This document shows positions 12,066 through 21,739 of a stretch of DNA of 64,000 nt, piece after piece (position 1 is the first letter of the stretch; each line of letters opens with the position of its first letter). The position numbers and the translations under genes are program-made. The stretch is taken from NCBI GenBank assembly GCA_963556495.2, contig OY747703.1, positions 30,404,796 through 30,468,795 of the forward strand, given 5' to 3'. The notes beneath the pieces were generated by a model. The model was not told the origin of the DNA. It did no database searches and was given only the letters and a program-made list of their open reading frames with translations. The DNA comes from Valencia hispanica (lineage: Eukaryota; Chordata; Actinopteri; Cyprinodontiformes; Valenciidae).

Positions 12066-12928
12066 TTCATCAGAAGTTTAGTCTGATCTATTGTCCAGAC
12101 AGTGAGCACAAAAGGTGTATGTGTCTTTTTAATGGGTGCATGTAAACTTCTGATTTGAACTGTTGGCTTTTTACCTGCTTACATGTTGAGTTGTTAGTTT
12201 TGTACAATGTCAAGCAGCCAAAACACATGTAGTAAGATTTGATGTAGAACAACTGAAGAGCCTGAGAAGATAATTTACAGGAGAGCAGAGTTTGGTCTCT
12301 GCCTGGAACAAAGCCAGAAAGGAGAGAGATGGAAACACCTAACCTATGACTTACATTTACGCAATAATGTGACCGACATCCAACCAAACAAAAGGCCCAT
12401 AGAGCTGGGGAGAAAAGGGAACAGATACAGTCAGGGCCATGACACAGAGTTCCAACACAGCAGAGACAAACATGAGTAAGATATAAGACCACTGTGACAG
12501 AAATATCATTACCAAGTAAAGACATACTTTTATTAAATATCACAAATATATGTTTCGGTCATAATACTGATATATGCTCTTTGTGCATATGCAAAATTAT
12601 TATATAATATGAAGTTGAAGATTATGAACCTTCAAATTAATACCCAACTGAATGCTTGGGATAATTTACCTATTTTTGGGAATGTTGTGGATCAAAGCAA
12701 CCACAAGAAAACATTACCAATAATTTCCCCCCATAGCCTCTGATTACTTTAATGACTTAACTTTGTAACCTATTCAGAGAACATGCAAAGGTTATGTTTG
12801 TTTTGGTCTAAATGTTACATCATGAAAAAAGCAACAGACTGAATATATCCATAAAAATTAACAAGAACTGTAAATTAGCCCTCAAGATCTGGGATGCAAT
12901 CTCTGACTGCTGACATGTAGAAGATCCT
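12066..12928. other. No recognised feature
   Basis: A 151-codon minus-strand frame (12088-12543) is open but Cys/Leu/Ser-rich, has no motif and looks like chance. Nothing else is visible. Confidence 0.5.
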
Positions 12929-12984
12929 GGGCCCTCATTTATCAACCGTACTTACGCACAGATTGTTGCATATATTGTATAGGA

Positions 12985-13135
12985 ATACTTTTAGGGCTTC
13001 ACAGTTGCACAGTTGGTAGCACTGTTGCCTTGCAGCAAGAAGGTCCTGGGTTCAAATCCCAGCTTGGGGGGTTTCTGCATGGAGTTTGCATGTTCTCCCT
13101 GTGCATGCATGGGTTATCTCTCTTGTCCTTGTGCA
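12985..13135 (+). repeat. SINE-like repeat, head portion
   Basis: Carries GTTGGTAGCACTGTTGCCTT, GCAAGAAGGTCCTGGGTTC and GGAGTTTGCATGTTCTCCCT. This is the head of a very abundant fish repeat with a tRNA-like B-box (GGTTCAAATCCC here). The central and 3' parts are missing. Fuller copies are at 28145-28480 and 59572-59912, and a tail-only copy at 18002-18216. Confidence 0.7.
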
Positions 13136-13224
13136 TAGAAATGTTCTGAAATATAACAACAGCTCTGCCCATGCACACAGCATCTAGTGGTCGAGCAGGG
13201 GAACTGCAACACTGAAACAGTTTT

Positions 13225-13485
13225 ACTTTGATGGAACATTTATCTCATCAGTTTATCACCTATGCCAAGAAGCTCATGTTGGCGTCTGTCTGTCTTTTAG
13301 CAAAATTACTAAAACAGTTATGAACAGATTTGGATTAAACGTTCAGAAAACGTTAGAAATTTGCCAAGAAATAGCTTATTAAATTTTGGGGGTGATCATG
13401 CATGGAGAGCCTGTGAATAGCAATCTGGAGGGATTGGGGTGAAAGGTGCTTCGGAGTTCTGCGCTCTCCGTGTTCTTTTTTACTC
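13225..13485 (+). repeat. Interspersed repeat fragment of unknown class
   Basis: Contains ACAGTTATGAACAGATTTGG, AAATTTTGGGGGTGATC and TTCTGCGCTCTCCGTG, a set of blocks that recurs as a dispersed repeat in fish and other animals. I cannot say which element type it derives from; no ends are visible. Confidence 0.4.
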
Positions 13486-14043
13486 GTCACATCAAGCGCT
13501 TCAGATTAAAAGGATGTTGTTACACTTATAAATAAAAGGTTTGCAAAATGTACTGTGGTAACTGGATGGTCCTGTTCATGTCAGCAGATTGTCGCTGTCT
13601 CCATGCGTGCTAATGCCAGCCAAAGCAGTGTCTACTGTCAATTACGCATGGTCACAAGCGTGTCAAATGTGGTGATGTCTACGCCGAGTAGAAGATCTGG
13701 CACAGCTGTGTGCTGAGGAATGTTTTATTGTATTCAGATTGATTTTGAGCCATTTGTTCCCTTTATTTTCAACAGGAACCTGCCCACTGTCCTGACCGCA
13801 TTTACTGCCTCTTTCACTTTCTCTCATTACCTGGCAAAAGCCAGATCTTTGTGTAGCCCCGCCCCGTGTCTACACATCTATCTGGAACTGCTCCCGCAGA
13901 AAGCGTCTGAAAGGTGATCTTTTATAATATTTTTAGCTGATTGGAGGACGTGCCAGCAAGTGTCCGCCTACCATGACTTGTCTTTAGCCAATCACAGTAT
14001 GTATCACTCAAATGACGTATACCATGTACGCCAGGGAAATGAC

Positions 14044-14095
14044 AAAAAATCGCCCAAGCAAAAAAAAATAAAATAAAATAAAAAATCGCCCAAGC
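14044..14095. repeat. 16-bp direct repeat flanking an A-rich tail
   Basis: AAAAAATCGCCCAAGC occurs exactly at 14044-14059 and 14080-14095, separated by 20 bases of A-rich (AAAAT)n-like sequence. This looks like a target-site duplication around a retrotransposition tail with almost no body, or a slippage duplication. Confidence 0.7.
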
Positions 14096-15182
14096 TTCAG
14101 TTACGCCATGTCTTCGGGTAATTTCTGCTGGTTTTGCATGGAGAATATGCACATAAAGGGTGTTTTGAAAAACACCTGACTCATTTTTCAATGCAGAAAT
14201 CGTCTCTAGTTCTCCTAAAACAGATTAAATATTTAATCTACGTACGTCCACTGGCACGGCCATGTTTGTTTTCCTTTGCCTGGGCACTTGCTACTGTCGT
14301 CATACCTGAAAACCGGCCCATGTGCCCGCCTCAAAGTACAATGCTATACTACAATTGCTCCGCACCACCACTGGAGTCAAGTCAGACGGTTTAGTTGGAG
14401 CAGTACAAGATGGATTTTCGTGGGTTTGGAAAAATCCAAATCTCGTGAGAATTTAGCTCGCAGCGCAAGGTTATTTCTCTCAGGCAGTGATCTTTTCTTT
14501 TTTTACTGGTTACCCCTGAGCAGATAGAACCAAACAGCAATGTTCGTAACAAATGTAACTGTTTTAATTTCTTCAAAGAATGTAAGTATTTCCACTGAAG
14601 TCAATAACAGCAAATGAAACGATTCTTTGTCACATTTTTTATGTCAACAGCAGGAATATAACTGCTGCGTGCTGGAGGGGGGGGGGGGCATGAAGCAGAG
14701 GAACATGGGCCAAAAACTATCACTGTTAAAATGATTTTGCGTTAACTATGACAATTCTCAAAACATCTGTTCATCGTGACTCCTTTTTTTTGCCCCACTT
14801 AAGTTTTTCCTCGATCTCTGTGTCACTGAAATTCCTTTTTTCGCTCTCTTAGCCATTATTTTCTGGAAAAATGCAAGAACTTCATTCATCTGTCAGAGGA
14901 TGATGTCAAAGGGTGATGTTACCAAATATGGTTAATTAAAAGCTTTTCTACATGCAAATGACTGTGAATAGGCCTGAACACCTAGTTATGCACATGTGGG
15001 ATTTATCAACTGATGATGGGGGGGTGGAAAGTCATTGCAAGGGGGGCACAGTATGAATGGATAAAAATAAAATGCTAATATAACAGACAGATTTTTGATT
15101 AGGCTAATAAGCCAAATATGTTTCTAAACCACCTTCCTTCCAAGCCAAAGAGTAGAAAAATGATGAAGCATATCTTGTATAT

Positions 15183-15215
15183 AAAGCAGATAAACAAATA
15201 TTGTTTATCTGCTTT
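15183..15215. repeat. Perfect inverted repeat (15-bp arms)
   Basis: AAAGCAGATAAACAA and its exact complement TTGTTTATCTGCTTT are separated by three bases. It sits at the apparent 5' junction of the truncated LINE copy that follows. Confidence 0.9.
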
Positions 15216-15690
15216 GTATTTTTATTTGATCATATCTTATAATTGTTTTAATTTTAATATTTTAACTTATTTTAGTCTTCCTTCCAGTGTTTCTTCCGTG
15301 GGAGCCCTCTGCCTCGGGGGCGGTGGTCGGCTGTGGCTGCCTCGGTGCTCTCCAGGTGATGCTTGGATGGAGATGGGGGTACCAGCCCTCCCTCCTCTGG
15401 GGTCCCTGGGTCAGTGCCTTGGCTGCTGCTGTTGACCTGCTGCTGCTGATGTAGATGTTTCCTGGCTCATCTGTACTCAGCCCGTTTTGGTTTTGTCTAT
15501 TGTTGCTTTTATGTGTGTGCGTGCATGGGAGATGGGGGGTTATAGTTGTGGTGATGTTTTTTACTTTTGGGTTTTGGGAAAGGTGGGGGGGGGGGATTGT
15601 GGGTCATTTTAATCTGTAAAGCACTTTGAGAAATGTTGTTGTGGTTTGAAAAGCGCTTTATAAATAAAGTTTGATTGATTTGATTTTTTT
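15200..15690 (+). mobile_element. 5'-truncated L2-type LINE copy, 3' end only
   Basis: The same 3' region as the LINE at 7871-8525: GGGAGCCCTCTGCCTCGGGG, the GC-rich block, TAATCTGTAAAGCACTTTGA and a terminal ATAAATAAAGTTTGATTGAT. No coding sequence is retained. It is followed by a T-run and no clear target duplication. Confidence 0.85.
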
Positions 15691-16311
15691 TTTTGTTACA
15701 GTAAACACCTGCAAAAGCTCAACTGAGTATATAAAGTTTTGTACATAGTGGTACATTGTGAAAAACCGCACACAACTGCTGAGGTTTATGTACTTCCCGG
15801 CACAATGGACAAGGTTCCATCTATGATTCATAACAGAGGCCAGCAAACTATAGGTTAGTCCTCTGTCCAATAATACCATTGACAGGCATATTTATGAGAT
15901 GTCATAGGACAAATAGGGACTTTGTAAAGATCTGCACCGAAGGCTATAGCTGGGAAACTAGGACGGCTGCAGGTATTTATGAAGCACATCTCCGCCAATA
16001 TTGGAGAGCATGAGCTATGTTATACACCGCGATGCATCTAAACAGCCGAGTCCTGAGCTGAATGATGTAATGATCGATCTCTTCTACACAGTCACTTACA
16101 TCAAAACACAACCTGTCAAAGCCCAGATTTTTGTGGTACTATGTGAGAAAATTGGCTCCGACAGACAGCCATTGAGTTTCGCAGCGGAAGGTGATGTCCA
16201 AGGTCTTTAAACTGCAAGATGAGATTTGCATCTTTCTGAAGGAAAAGGGCAGTGATCTTGGCCAAAATCTTTACTGTAACAACTTTTTACTGAAACTTGC
16301 ATACTTTCAAT
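15691..16311. other. No recognised feature
   Basis: A 69-codon plus-strand frame (16001-16210) is present but shows no motif I recognise. No repeat ends are visible. Confidence 0.4.
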
Positions 16312-16419
16312 TCAATTCAGTTAATTTATATAGAGCCAATTGACAAAAGATGTCATCTCAAGCCACATTACAAGAAATTAATTTCGATACAAATATTCCA
16401 ATCAGTTAAAAGGTTTAAT
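16312..16419 (-). mobile_element. LINE 3' end fragment, minus strand
   Basis: The reverse complement of the last ~105 bases of the LINE family at 62870-62955: a block around ATATAGAGCCAATTGAC, GATGTCATCTCAAG and CCAATCAGTTAAAA. It is severely 5'-truncated and ends at the hairpin that starts at 16420. Confidence 0.8.
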
Positions 16420-16502
16420 CTTAGAGATTCTTATTTTTTACACAAATAAGAGAGCTATTCTTTACAGCTCTCCTATTTGAGTAAAAAATAAGAATCTCTA
16501 AG
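16420..16502. repeat. Long inverted repeat, 37-bp arms with 9-base loop
   Basis: The left arm 16420-16456 and right arm 16466-16502 are complementary at 35 of 37 positions. The loop is ATTCTTTAC. The RNA from either strand would form a stable hairpin. It abuts the 5' edge of the LINE fragment at 16312-16419. Confidence 0.92.
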
Positions 16503-16570
16503 ATAATAGAAAACAACACATAATGAACATGACAACAAAGTTAAAAGATTTAGCTAGTTTTCTATATAAG

Positions 16571-16667
16571 CTATCAGAATCACACAGAGACTCGGAGAGT
16601 ACTCAGGATCTTTATTGAAATCAGCAGGGTAGCTCTCAGTCGCAGAACCCGGGAAAGGCAGAAGCAG
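16571..16667 (-). repeat. LTR 3' portion, downstream copy
   Basis: Nearly identical to 17695-17791, including AGGATCTTTATTGAAATC (AATAAA on the minus strand) and TAGCTCTCAGTCGCAGAACC. It directly follows the truncated protease frame, which reads into it. Confidence 0.75.
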
Positions 16668-16685
16668 GAGGCAGGAAACCGACGC

Positions 16686-16985
16686 CCATGCCATATTCTC
16701 GATGAGGCGGAAGAGAATCTGCTCGAGTCTTGGAAAAGACCTCTGGCGTATGGGTGAAGGGAGAAGAGGACGGCCATCAACAGAAGAGATTGCGATGGGA
16801 CGAGCCAGCTCCTCCAGTGGGATGTGATGGTTGGTAACCAGTTCGGACGAGATGAAATTTTCAGCGGCTCCAGTATCCAGAAGGACCGAACAAGTGAATG
16901 GAGGAAAGTTGGCGTGGCTTAATTGGACAGACAGAGTGAACGGTGATGAATAGCTTGAGCCAGGTGAGATCCCCCCTATGATCAC
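16686..16985 (-). pseudogene. Gypsy retropepsin-type protease fragment
   Basis: The frame has CSVLLDTGAAENFIS, the aspartic-protease active-site motif (DTGA), preceded by SSPFTLSVQLSH. It overlaps the end of gag in another frame, as in many LTR elements. About 100 residues remain before a deletion joins it to LTR sequence. Confidence 0.75.
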
Positions 16986-17693
16986 CTGGCTTGCTCGTTT
17001 CCCGCCCGGATCGGGCAGGTGAAGCGGCAGTGACCCTTGCCTCCGCAGTATGCGCAGAGCCCCTCACGATGGCGCCGTTGTTTCTCCTCCAGGGGTAGGT
17101 GGCCCAGTTGCATGGGTTCCTCCGGGGAGGGAGGGTCTCGGTAGGGGGCGATAGAGCGGGACTCCACTGCCTGGGGGAGGAAGTGTCGAGGCGGCGGCCG
17201 GGGACGACGGGGTGGGAATGTTCTACTCAGGACGCGCCGGTCGATGTCTAACGCCAATTTAATGGCAGCGTCCAGAGACTTAGGAGATTCCTTTCCCACC
17301 ATCTCGTCGCAGATGTAGCCTTCCAACCCTTCCAAGAATAGGGTGTGCAGAGCAGGGCAGCAGGGCAGCTGCCCACTCCTGAGCCTTGCCGGTGAGGAGC
17401 GACATCAGGAGCGCTACTCGTGAGGTGGAGGTAGCGTAGACGGTAGGTTGGCATTCGAATAGCATATCCAAGGCAGCTAATAGTCCGTCAGGTTTTCCAT
17501 CCTCTCCGTTCCATTTGTCAGACATGCAGAATCGTGGAGTGGAGGAGCCGTGGATCATACCGGCCAGACGAACATCGGCTTCGGATAAGGATTCGACCTT
17601 GGAGTGGAGCCTCTTCACCATGGTGCGGAGCGCGACGACTTCAGCCTTGAGGGCTTCCAGGTCTGCTGAGGCTTTTGTAGTTGGTTCAGTCAT
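16982..17693 (-). pseudogene. Gypsy gag with zinc knuckle, frameshifted
   Basis: Starts MTEPTTKASADLEALK with a heptad-like helix, followed by the capsid-like part ([20 protein letters not shown]). A frameshift near 17345 moves to the frame [20 protein letters not shown], which ends in a CCHC zinc knuckle, [14 protein letters not shown] (C-x2-C-x4-H-x4-C), and a stop at 16982. The layout matches sushi-type gypsy gag, the family from which mammalian PEG10/RTL genes arose. Confidence 0.8.
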
Positions 17694-17694
17694 C

Positions 17695-17791
17695 CTATCA
17701 GAATCACACAGATACTCAAGAGAGTACTGAGGATCTTTATTGAAATCAGCAGGGTAGCTCTCAGTCGCAGAACCCAGCAAAGGCAGAAGCA
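17695..17791 (-). repeat. LTR 3' portion, upstream copy
   Basis: Partner of 16571-16667. It ends immediately before the gag ATG, leaving almost no leader, so the primer-binding site is either very short, lost or within this repeat. Confidence 0.7.
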
Positions 17792-18001
17792 TGAGGAAGA
17801 GCCGACGTGGACCTTGAAGGCGCAGATGGAACGATCGGTGAAGCTCTTCGAGTAACGGGGAGACGATGATCAGAGAGGAGTTCAGGATTGGCAGGCCAGA
17901 TGACTGAAAGAGGATGAGGTGAGTGAGAGCTGTTTATATCAGGGGCTTTAGCCAATGACTGAAGAGTAGCACAGGTGGAGGTGAGTGGAGTAGATGATCT
18001 C

Positions 18002-18325
18002 CTGACAGCAGCTGCAATGGACTGGCGACCTGTCCAGGGTGTACCCCGCATCTCGCCACGTGACTGCTGGAAATAGGCACCAGCACCCCCCGCAACCCTG
18101 CATAGGAATAACTGGTACAGAAAATGGATGGATGGATGGATGGATGGATGGATGGATGGATGGATGGATGGATGGATGGATGGATGGATGGATGGATGGA
18201 TGGATGGATGGATGGAAGGAAGGAAGGAAGGAAGGAAGGAAGGAAGGAAGGAAGGAAGGAAGGAAGGAAGGAAGGAATCCCAGCAGCTGCGATGGACTGG
18301 CGACCTGTCCAGGGTGTATTTTAGC
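18002..18325 (+). repeat. SINE-like repeat tail and duplicated fragment around a microsatellite
   Basis: The 3' half of the abundant fish repeat: ATGGACTGGCGACCTGTCCA, GACTGCTGGAAATAGGCACC and GAATAACTGGTACAG run into (GGAT)n. After the microsatellite, the block TGGACTGGCGACCTGTCCAG appears again at about 18292-18312 before unrelated DNA, so a second fragment or a local duplication is present. Confidence 0.75.
18125..18274. repeat. Compound microsatellite (GGAT)n then (GGAA)n
   Basis: About 23 GGAT units (18125-18216) change abruptly into about 15 GGAA units (18217-18274). The GGAT tract is the 3' tail of the repeat upstream. Frames of Met-Asp-Gly-Trp or Pro-Ser-Phe-Leu units across it are artefacts. 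Confidence 0.97.
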
Positions 18326-18540
18326 ATAACCTTGGCTATAACCGGTGTAATGCAAGCACAGTTGAGTTCCTTTAATTCCCATAATTCCAGTGGAAAGTTT
18401 CCAAACTAATATTTCCAAAATTCCCCAGCTTCACTTCCCATGGAAAGTCTCGGGTTAATCCCTTTTGTAATCATAGTGGAGAATGTATTAAATCCCATAG
18501 CTGTGGAATGTAATTATTACTCATTTTTTAGTAAAACCAA

Positions 18541-18905
18541 GCTCTTTATTGAAAACACTTCAAACTCTATATACAATGACATGCAGTAAAATATTTTTTA
18601 AACTATATACAAAACATAAACAAGAGTGCAAAATGTTCAAACTACGTACAAATAGGTAAACGAGTGAAAAATGTTCAAAACTATATACAAAAACAAACGA
18701 GTGCAAATTGCAGCCAAAGGCAAATGTAGTGCAAATAACTACACTACAAACTGTGTCTGCAGTGTAAAGTCCAGGCAGCGGGCTCCAGTCACTACTGAGG
18801 TGGGTGAGCTGTTTTCCGGGCCGCCATTGCACCATCTGGCCCAGCACTCCAAGCAGGGCTTGATTGAAGGCAGCAGTCTGTGTAGCCATATGACTGCTAA
18901 CAGGT
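18541..18905 (-). other. Candidate terminal exon of unknown (possibly transposon) gene
   Basis: On the minus strand a Met-started frame reads MATQTAAFNQALLGVLGQMV from 18889 and an AATAAA signal lies at 18545-18550. Directly upstream is a pyrimidine-rich ...CCTGTTAGCAG that could be a splice acceptor. The later part of the frame is low-complexity. The order acceptor-exon-AATAAA is suggestive, but I recognise no domain; the 3' end of a transposon-encoded accessory gene is the likeliest source. Confidence 0.3.
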
Positions 18906-19494
18906 AAACTAAGTATTTTTGAGTATCATTTTGGCACTTGTCAGTGTGTGGCATATATTAGTTAGCAAGTTGAAAGTAAAAAATTGATGAGTTAGATGCT
19001 GCAAAAATGAAGAAGCATAGGGATTTGAGCCAGTGTGACTTGCCAAATTGTGATGGCTAAACTGGGTCAGATAATGTCTAAAACTACAGTTCCTGTTAGG
19101 TGTTCCTGGTCTGCATCTATCTATAGTGGTCCAAGGTAGGAACATTGGTGAAGTGGCGACAGGGTCACAGTCAGCCAAAGTTCGGTAATTGAAGGGACTA
19201 AAGATTGGCCCATATAGTACCACCTACCTAAGCCTTGTTGCAGAGCATGTACACATAAATATACCGTATACAGGGAGGGGATACCCCTGATGGATGTGTA
19301 AGTAATTTTTTGCCAAACGTTGCCCAAGTAAAACTGAGTAAATGTAAATAGTTATTACTCACCTCTGCTGGTTTTACATAAAAAGGCTGGAATCCTATCT
19401 GCCACTGCCATTAGATGCTGACTTATAATATGTTGGATGGTCTAGGTGAACAAAACAAAAAAAAAAACAGATATCAATGGTGCTTATGTTGGTA

Positions 19495-19985
19495 ACAAAT
19501 TTTACCGGGGGGCATCGACCGGGATGATCCTCCCAGTAACTGAACATCCACTGTGTCCTGTTATCAACTTTTTACTTTCTGTAACATAGAAAGTACTCTT
19601 ATATCGGATATTCTGTTCCGTCTGTGTCTCTGCTCTGTCTTCTCAAATCCCCAGACGGTCGTGGCAGATGGCCGCTCCTACTGAGCCTGGTTCTGTTGGA
19701 GGTTTCTTCCTGTTAAAGGGGAGTTTTTCCTCTCCACCGTCGCTACATGCTTGCTCAGTATGAGGGATTGCTGAAGGATTGCTGTGGTTGGAAAGTCTGC
19801 ATAAACGGGGCCCAACCTCACGCCAATGACTGACGCAATCTGCTGGGATTCCTTAAATAGGAAACTTTTTAACTGATTGGAATGTTTGTATAAATGTATT
19901 GAAATGACTTCTTGTTTAGTGCCTTGAGACGACATCTGTTGTCAATTGGCGCTATATAAATAAACTGAATTGAATTGAATTGAAT
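19495..19985 (+). mobile_element. LINE 3' end, plus strand, 5'-truncated
   Basis: Same family 3' end as 62500-62955: ATCAACTTTTTACTTTCTGT, CCCAGACGGTCGTGGCAGAT, GTCGCTACATGCTTGCTCAG, TCAATTGGCGCTATATAAAT, ending in a (GAATT)n tail. Identity to the 62.5-kb copy is high by eye, so this insertion looks fairly recent. Confidence 0.85.
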
Positions 19986-20084
19986 TGATATTTACTTAAT
20001 TTATATGATTATTATCTCAGTATTTTTATATTATTGCCAAGTTACCATATACGTAAAATTATCTTGTTACCATTCATTTTTCTG

Positions 20085-20215
20085 GGAGCGCCTTGGGGTT
20101 CCTCCCGAGGAGCTGGAACAAGTGGCTGGGGAGAGGGAAGTCTGGGTCTCTTTGCTTAGGCTGCTGCCCCCGCGACCCGACCCCGGATAAGCGGAAGAAA
20201 ATGGATGGATGGATG
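20085..20215 (+). mobile_element. RTE/Rex3-like LINE 3' end
   Basis: Encodes ERLGVPPEELEQVAGEREVW then SLLRLLPPR, the C-terminal residues of a common fish LINE ORF, followed by a GGATAAGCGGAAGAAAATGG 3' end and (GGAT)n. I assign it to the RTE/Rex3 type because of the GATG-type tail; the family name is from memory. Confidence 0.6.
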
Positions 20216-20623
20216 GCATTCATTTTCTGTACCAAAACTTACAGCAAGCTGACATTTAGCAAGCCAGCACTTTTAAAATAAGATTGACAAACTTGAATCA
20301 TGATCCTTTTCATCACAGCTGTTGTTGTCAATCTGTACCTTTCATCCATATCAGCAACAGTCTTCTCATGCATGTGTTTAATGTGCATTACATCCCTAAG
20401 CAGGCAGGCTACTGAAACATGTGTTTCTTCTTCAGGGGGCTCAGGGAGGCTGTACGCAGGCTAATTTATATACCTGCTGCCTCTCTGGTGGACTCCGGTA
20501 CTGCAACTGATTTCTGAGATCCTTTTTTTTTTTTTTCTTCAAAAGTAAAATTCAGATTCGGGGCTTCTTAGAAAACATCCGGGGATTAAGCCCAAATAGC
20601 CACTCCTAACTCCACCCCTGGAT

Positions 20624-20822
20624 TATGGTAAGCTACTTTGTAGCCCCAGCTGCCCTGGGGCACACTGACAGAAGCAAGGCTGCCGAACACTGGTGCCACT
20701 GGGCCCTCTGACCACCATCAGTAGGGAAGGCAGGTGAAGTGTCTTGCCCAAAGACCCAACAACCAAAACAGAGGGACCAGGGGTTTGAACCGGTACTCCT
20801 AACTCCTGAGCCACAGTCACCA
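20624..20822 (-). repeat. tRNA-derived SINE-like repeat, minus strand
   Basis: The reverse complement has GGTGACTGTGGCTCAGGAG (A-box-like), ACCGGTTCAAACCCC (B-box-like), GGGCAAGACACTTCACCTGC and GTGCCCCAGGGCAGCTG. It matches the plus-strand copy at 63607-63945, but the 3' part is missing. Confidence 0.8.
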
Positions 20823-21621
20823 GAAAAAGACTTCACTCTTTTATTAGAGTTGAAAGGGATTGTAGAGCTATTGCGTTGACCAAACCTAATATGGGCTTTA
20901 AAGTAATCAGTGAATTTCCAGAATAACAGCCCTCCTCTATTTGCTTGGCTAAATCCAGATCGCACTAACCATGCATATTGATTGTTTAAGGCCTTGCTTT
21001 GCCAACAACTCTCGAAGTCTGGACTCAAATCCAAACAGATGGCAAGTTAATTTGGACCAAGCCAATACCTGTTTTTCAGGGCACGCTCATTTGAGGTTCT
21101 ACAATCAGCCATTACTAGACTTGGAGACCTGGGTTAAATGCAGCACACTGCTATAGCACTAGTTATCAACACTAACATAGTTCAACACAGAGCTGTTAGT
21201 TGTTCTCCTGCTTCCTTTTGGTTTTGTCTGAATAGGATCAAATGAATTTTCAATGAAAATACAGTGTGGTAAAAAAGTATTTAGTCAGCCACCAATTGTG
21301 CAAGTTCTTAAAAAGATGAGAGAGGCCTGTAATTTTCATCATAGGTATACCTCAACTATGAGAAACAAAATGAGAAAATAAAATCCAGAAAATCACATGG
21401 TCTGATTTTTAAAGAATTTATTTGCAAATTATGGTGGAAAATAAGTATTTGTCAACCTACAAACAAGCAAGATTACAGGCTCTCAAAGACCTGTAACTTC
21501 TTCTGTAAGAGGCTCTTCTGTCCTCCACTCGTTACCTGTATTAATGGCACCTGTTTGAACTTGCTATCAGTATAAAATGCACCTGTCTATAACCTCAAAC
21601 TGTCATACTCCAAACTCCACT

Positions 21622-21738
21622 ATGGCCAAGACCAAAAAGTTGTCAAAGGACACCAGAAACAAAATTGTAGACCTGCACCAGGCTGGGAAGACTAAATCTG
21701 AAATAGGTAAGCAGCTTATTGTCAAGAAATCTTTTTGC
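21622..21738 (+). pseudogene. Tc1-like transposase N-terminus
   Basis: ATG 21622 opens MAKTKKLSKDTRNKIVDLHQ, then AGKTKSEIGKQLIVKKS, the first helix-turn-helix of a Tc1-type paired-like DNA-binding domain. The frame then runs into foreign hAT sequence. DDE catalytic parts are gone. Confidence 0.85.
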
Positions 21739-21739
21739 T

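Larger units (their letters stand above)
12929..15020. mobile_element. Possible composite Harbinger-like non-autonomous element
   Basis: The left edge GGGCCCTCATTTATCAACC is the classic terminus of a fish non-autonomous DNA transposon family and resembles the ends of the element at 6306-7593. The interior has repeated TACGCA/ACGCC motifs. A possible decayed right end, TGCACATGTGGGATTTATCAA, lies near 14980-15000, but it is not a clean inverted copy and I found no target duplication. SINE-like and other repeats (12985-13485) lie inside. Extent is tentative. Confidence 0.35.
16565..18000 (-). mobile_element. Ty3/gypsy LTR retrotransposon remnant
   Basis: Read on the minus strand: a 5' LTR-like region from about 18000 with a TATAAA-like site near 17935 and AATAAA near 17740, then gag starting at ATG 17693, then a protease, then a jump straight into a second copy of the LTR end. 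A direct repeat of about 97 bp (17695-17791 and 16571-16667) marks the LTR portions. Reverse transcriptase, RNase H and integrase are absent. The gag and protease resemble sushi-type gypsy elements. It is non-functional. Confidence 0.75.

Noticed and set aside
12088..12543. 151-codon minus-strand open frame
   Set aside because: Cys/Leu/Ser-rich composition, no motif, no splice or promoter context; likely chance.
18039..18418. Open frames of Met-Asp-Gly-Trp or Pro-Ser-Phe-Leu repeats
   Set aside because: Produced by the GGAT/GGAA microsatellite; not proteins.
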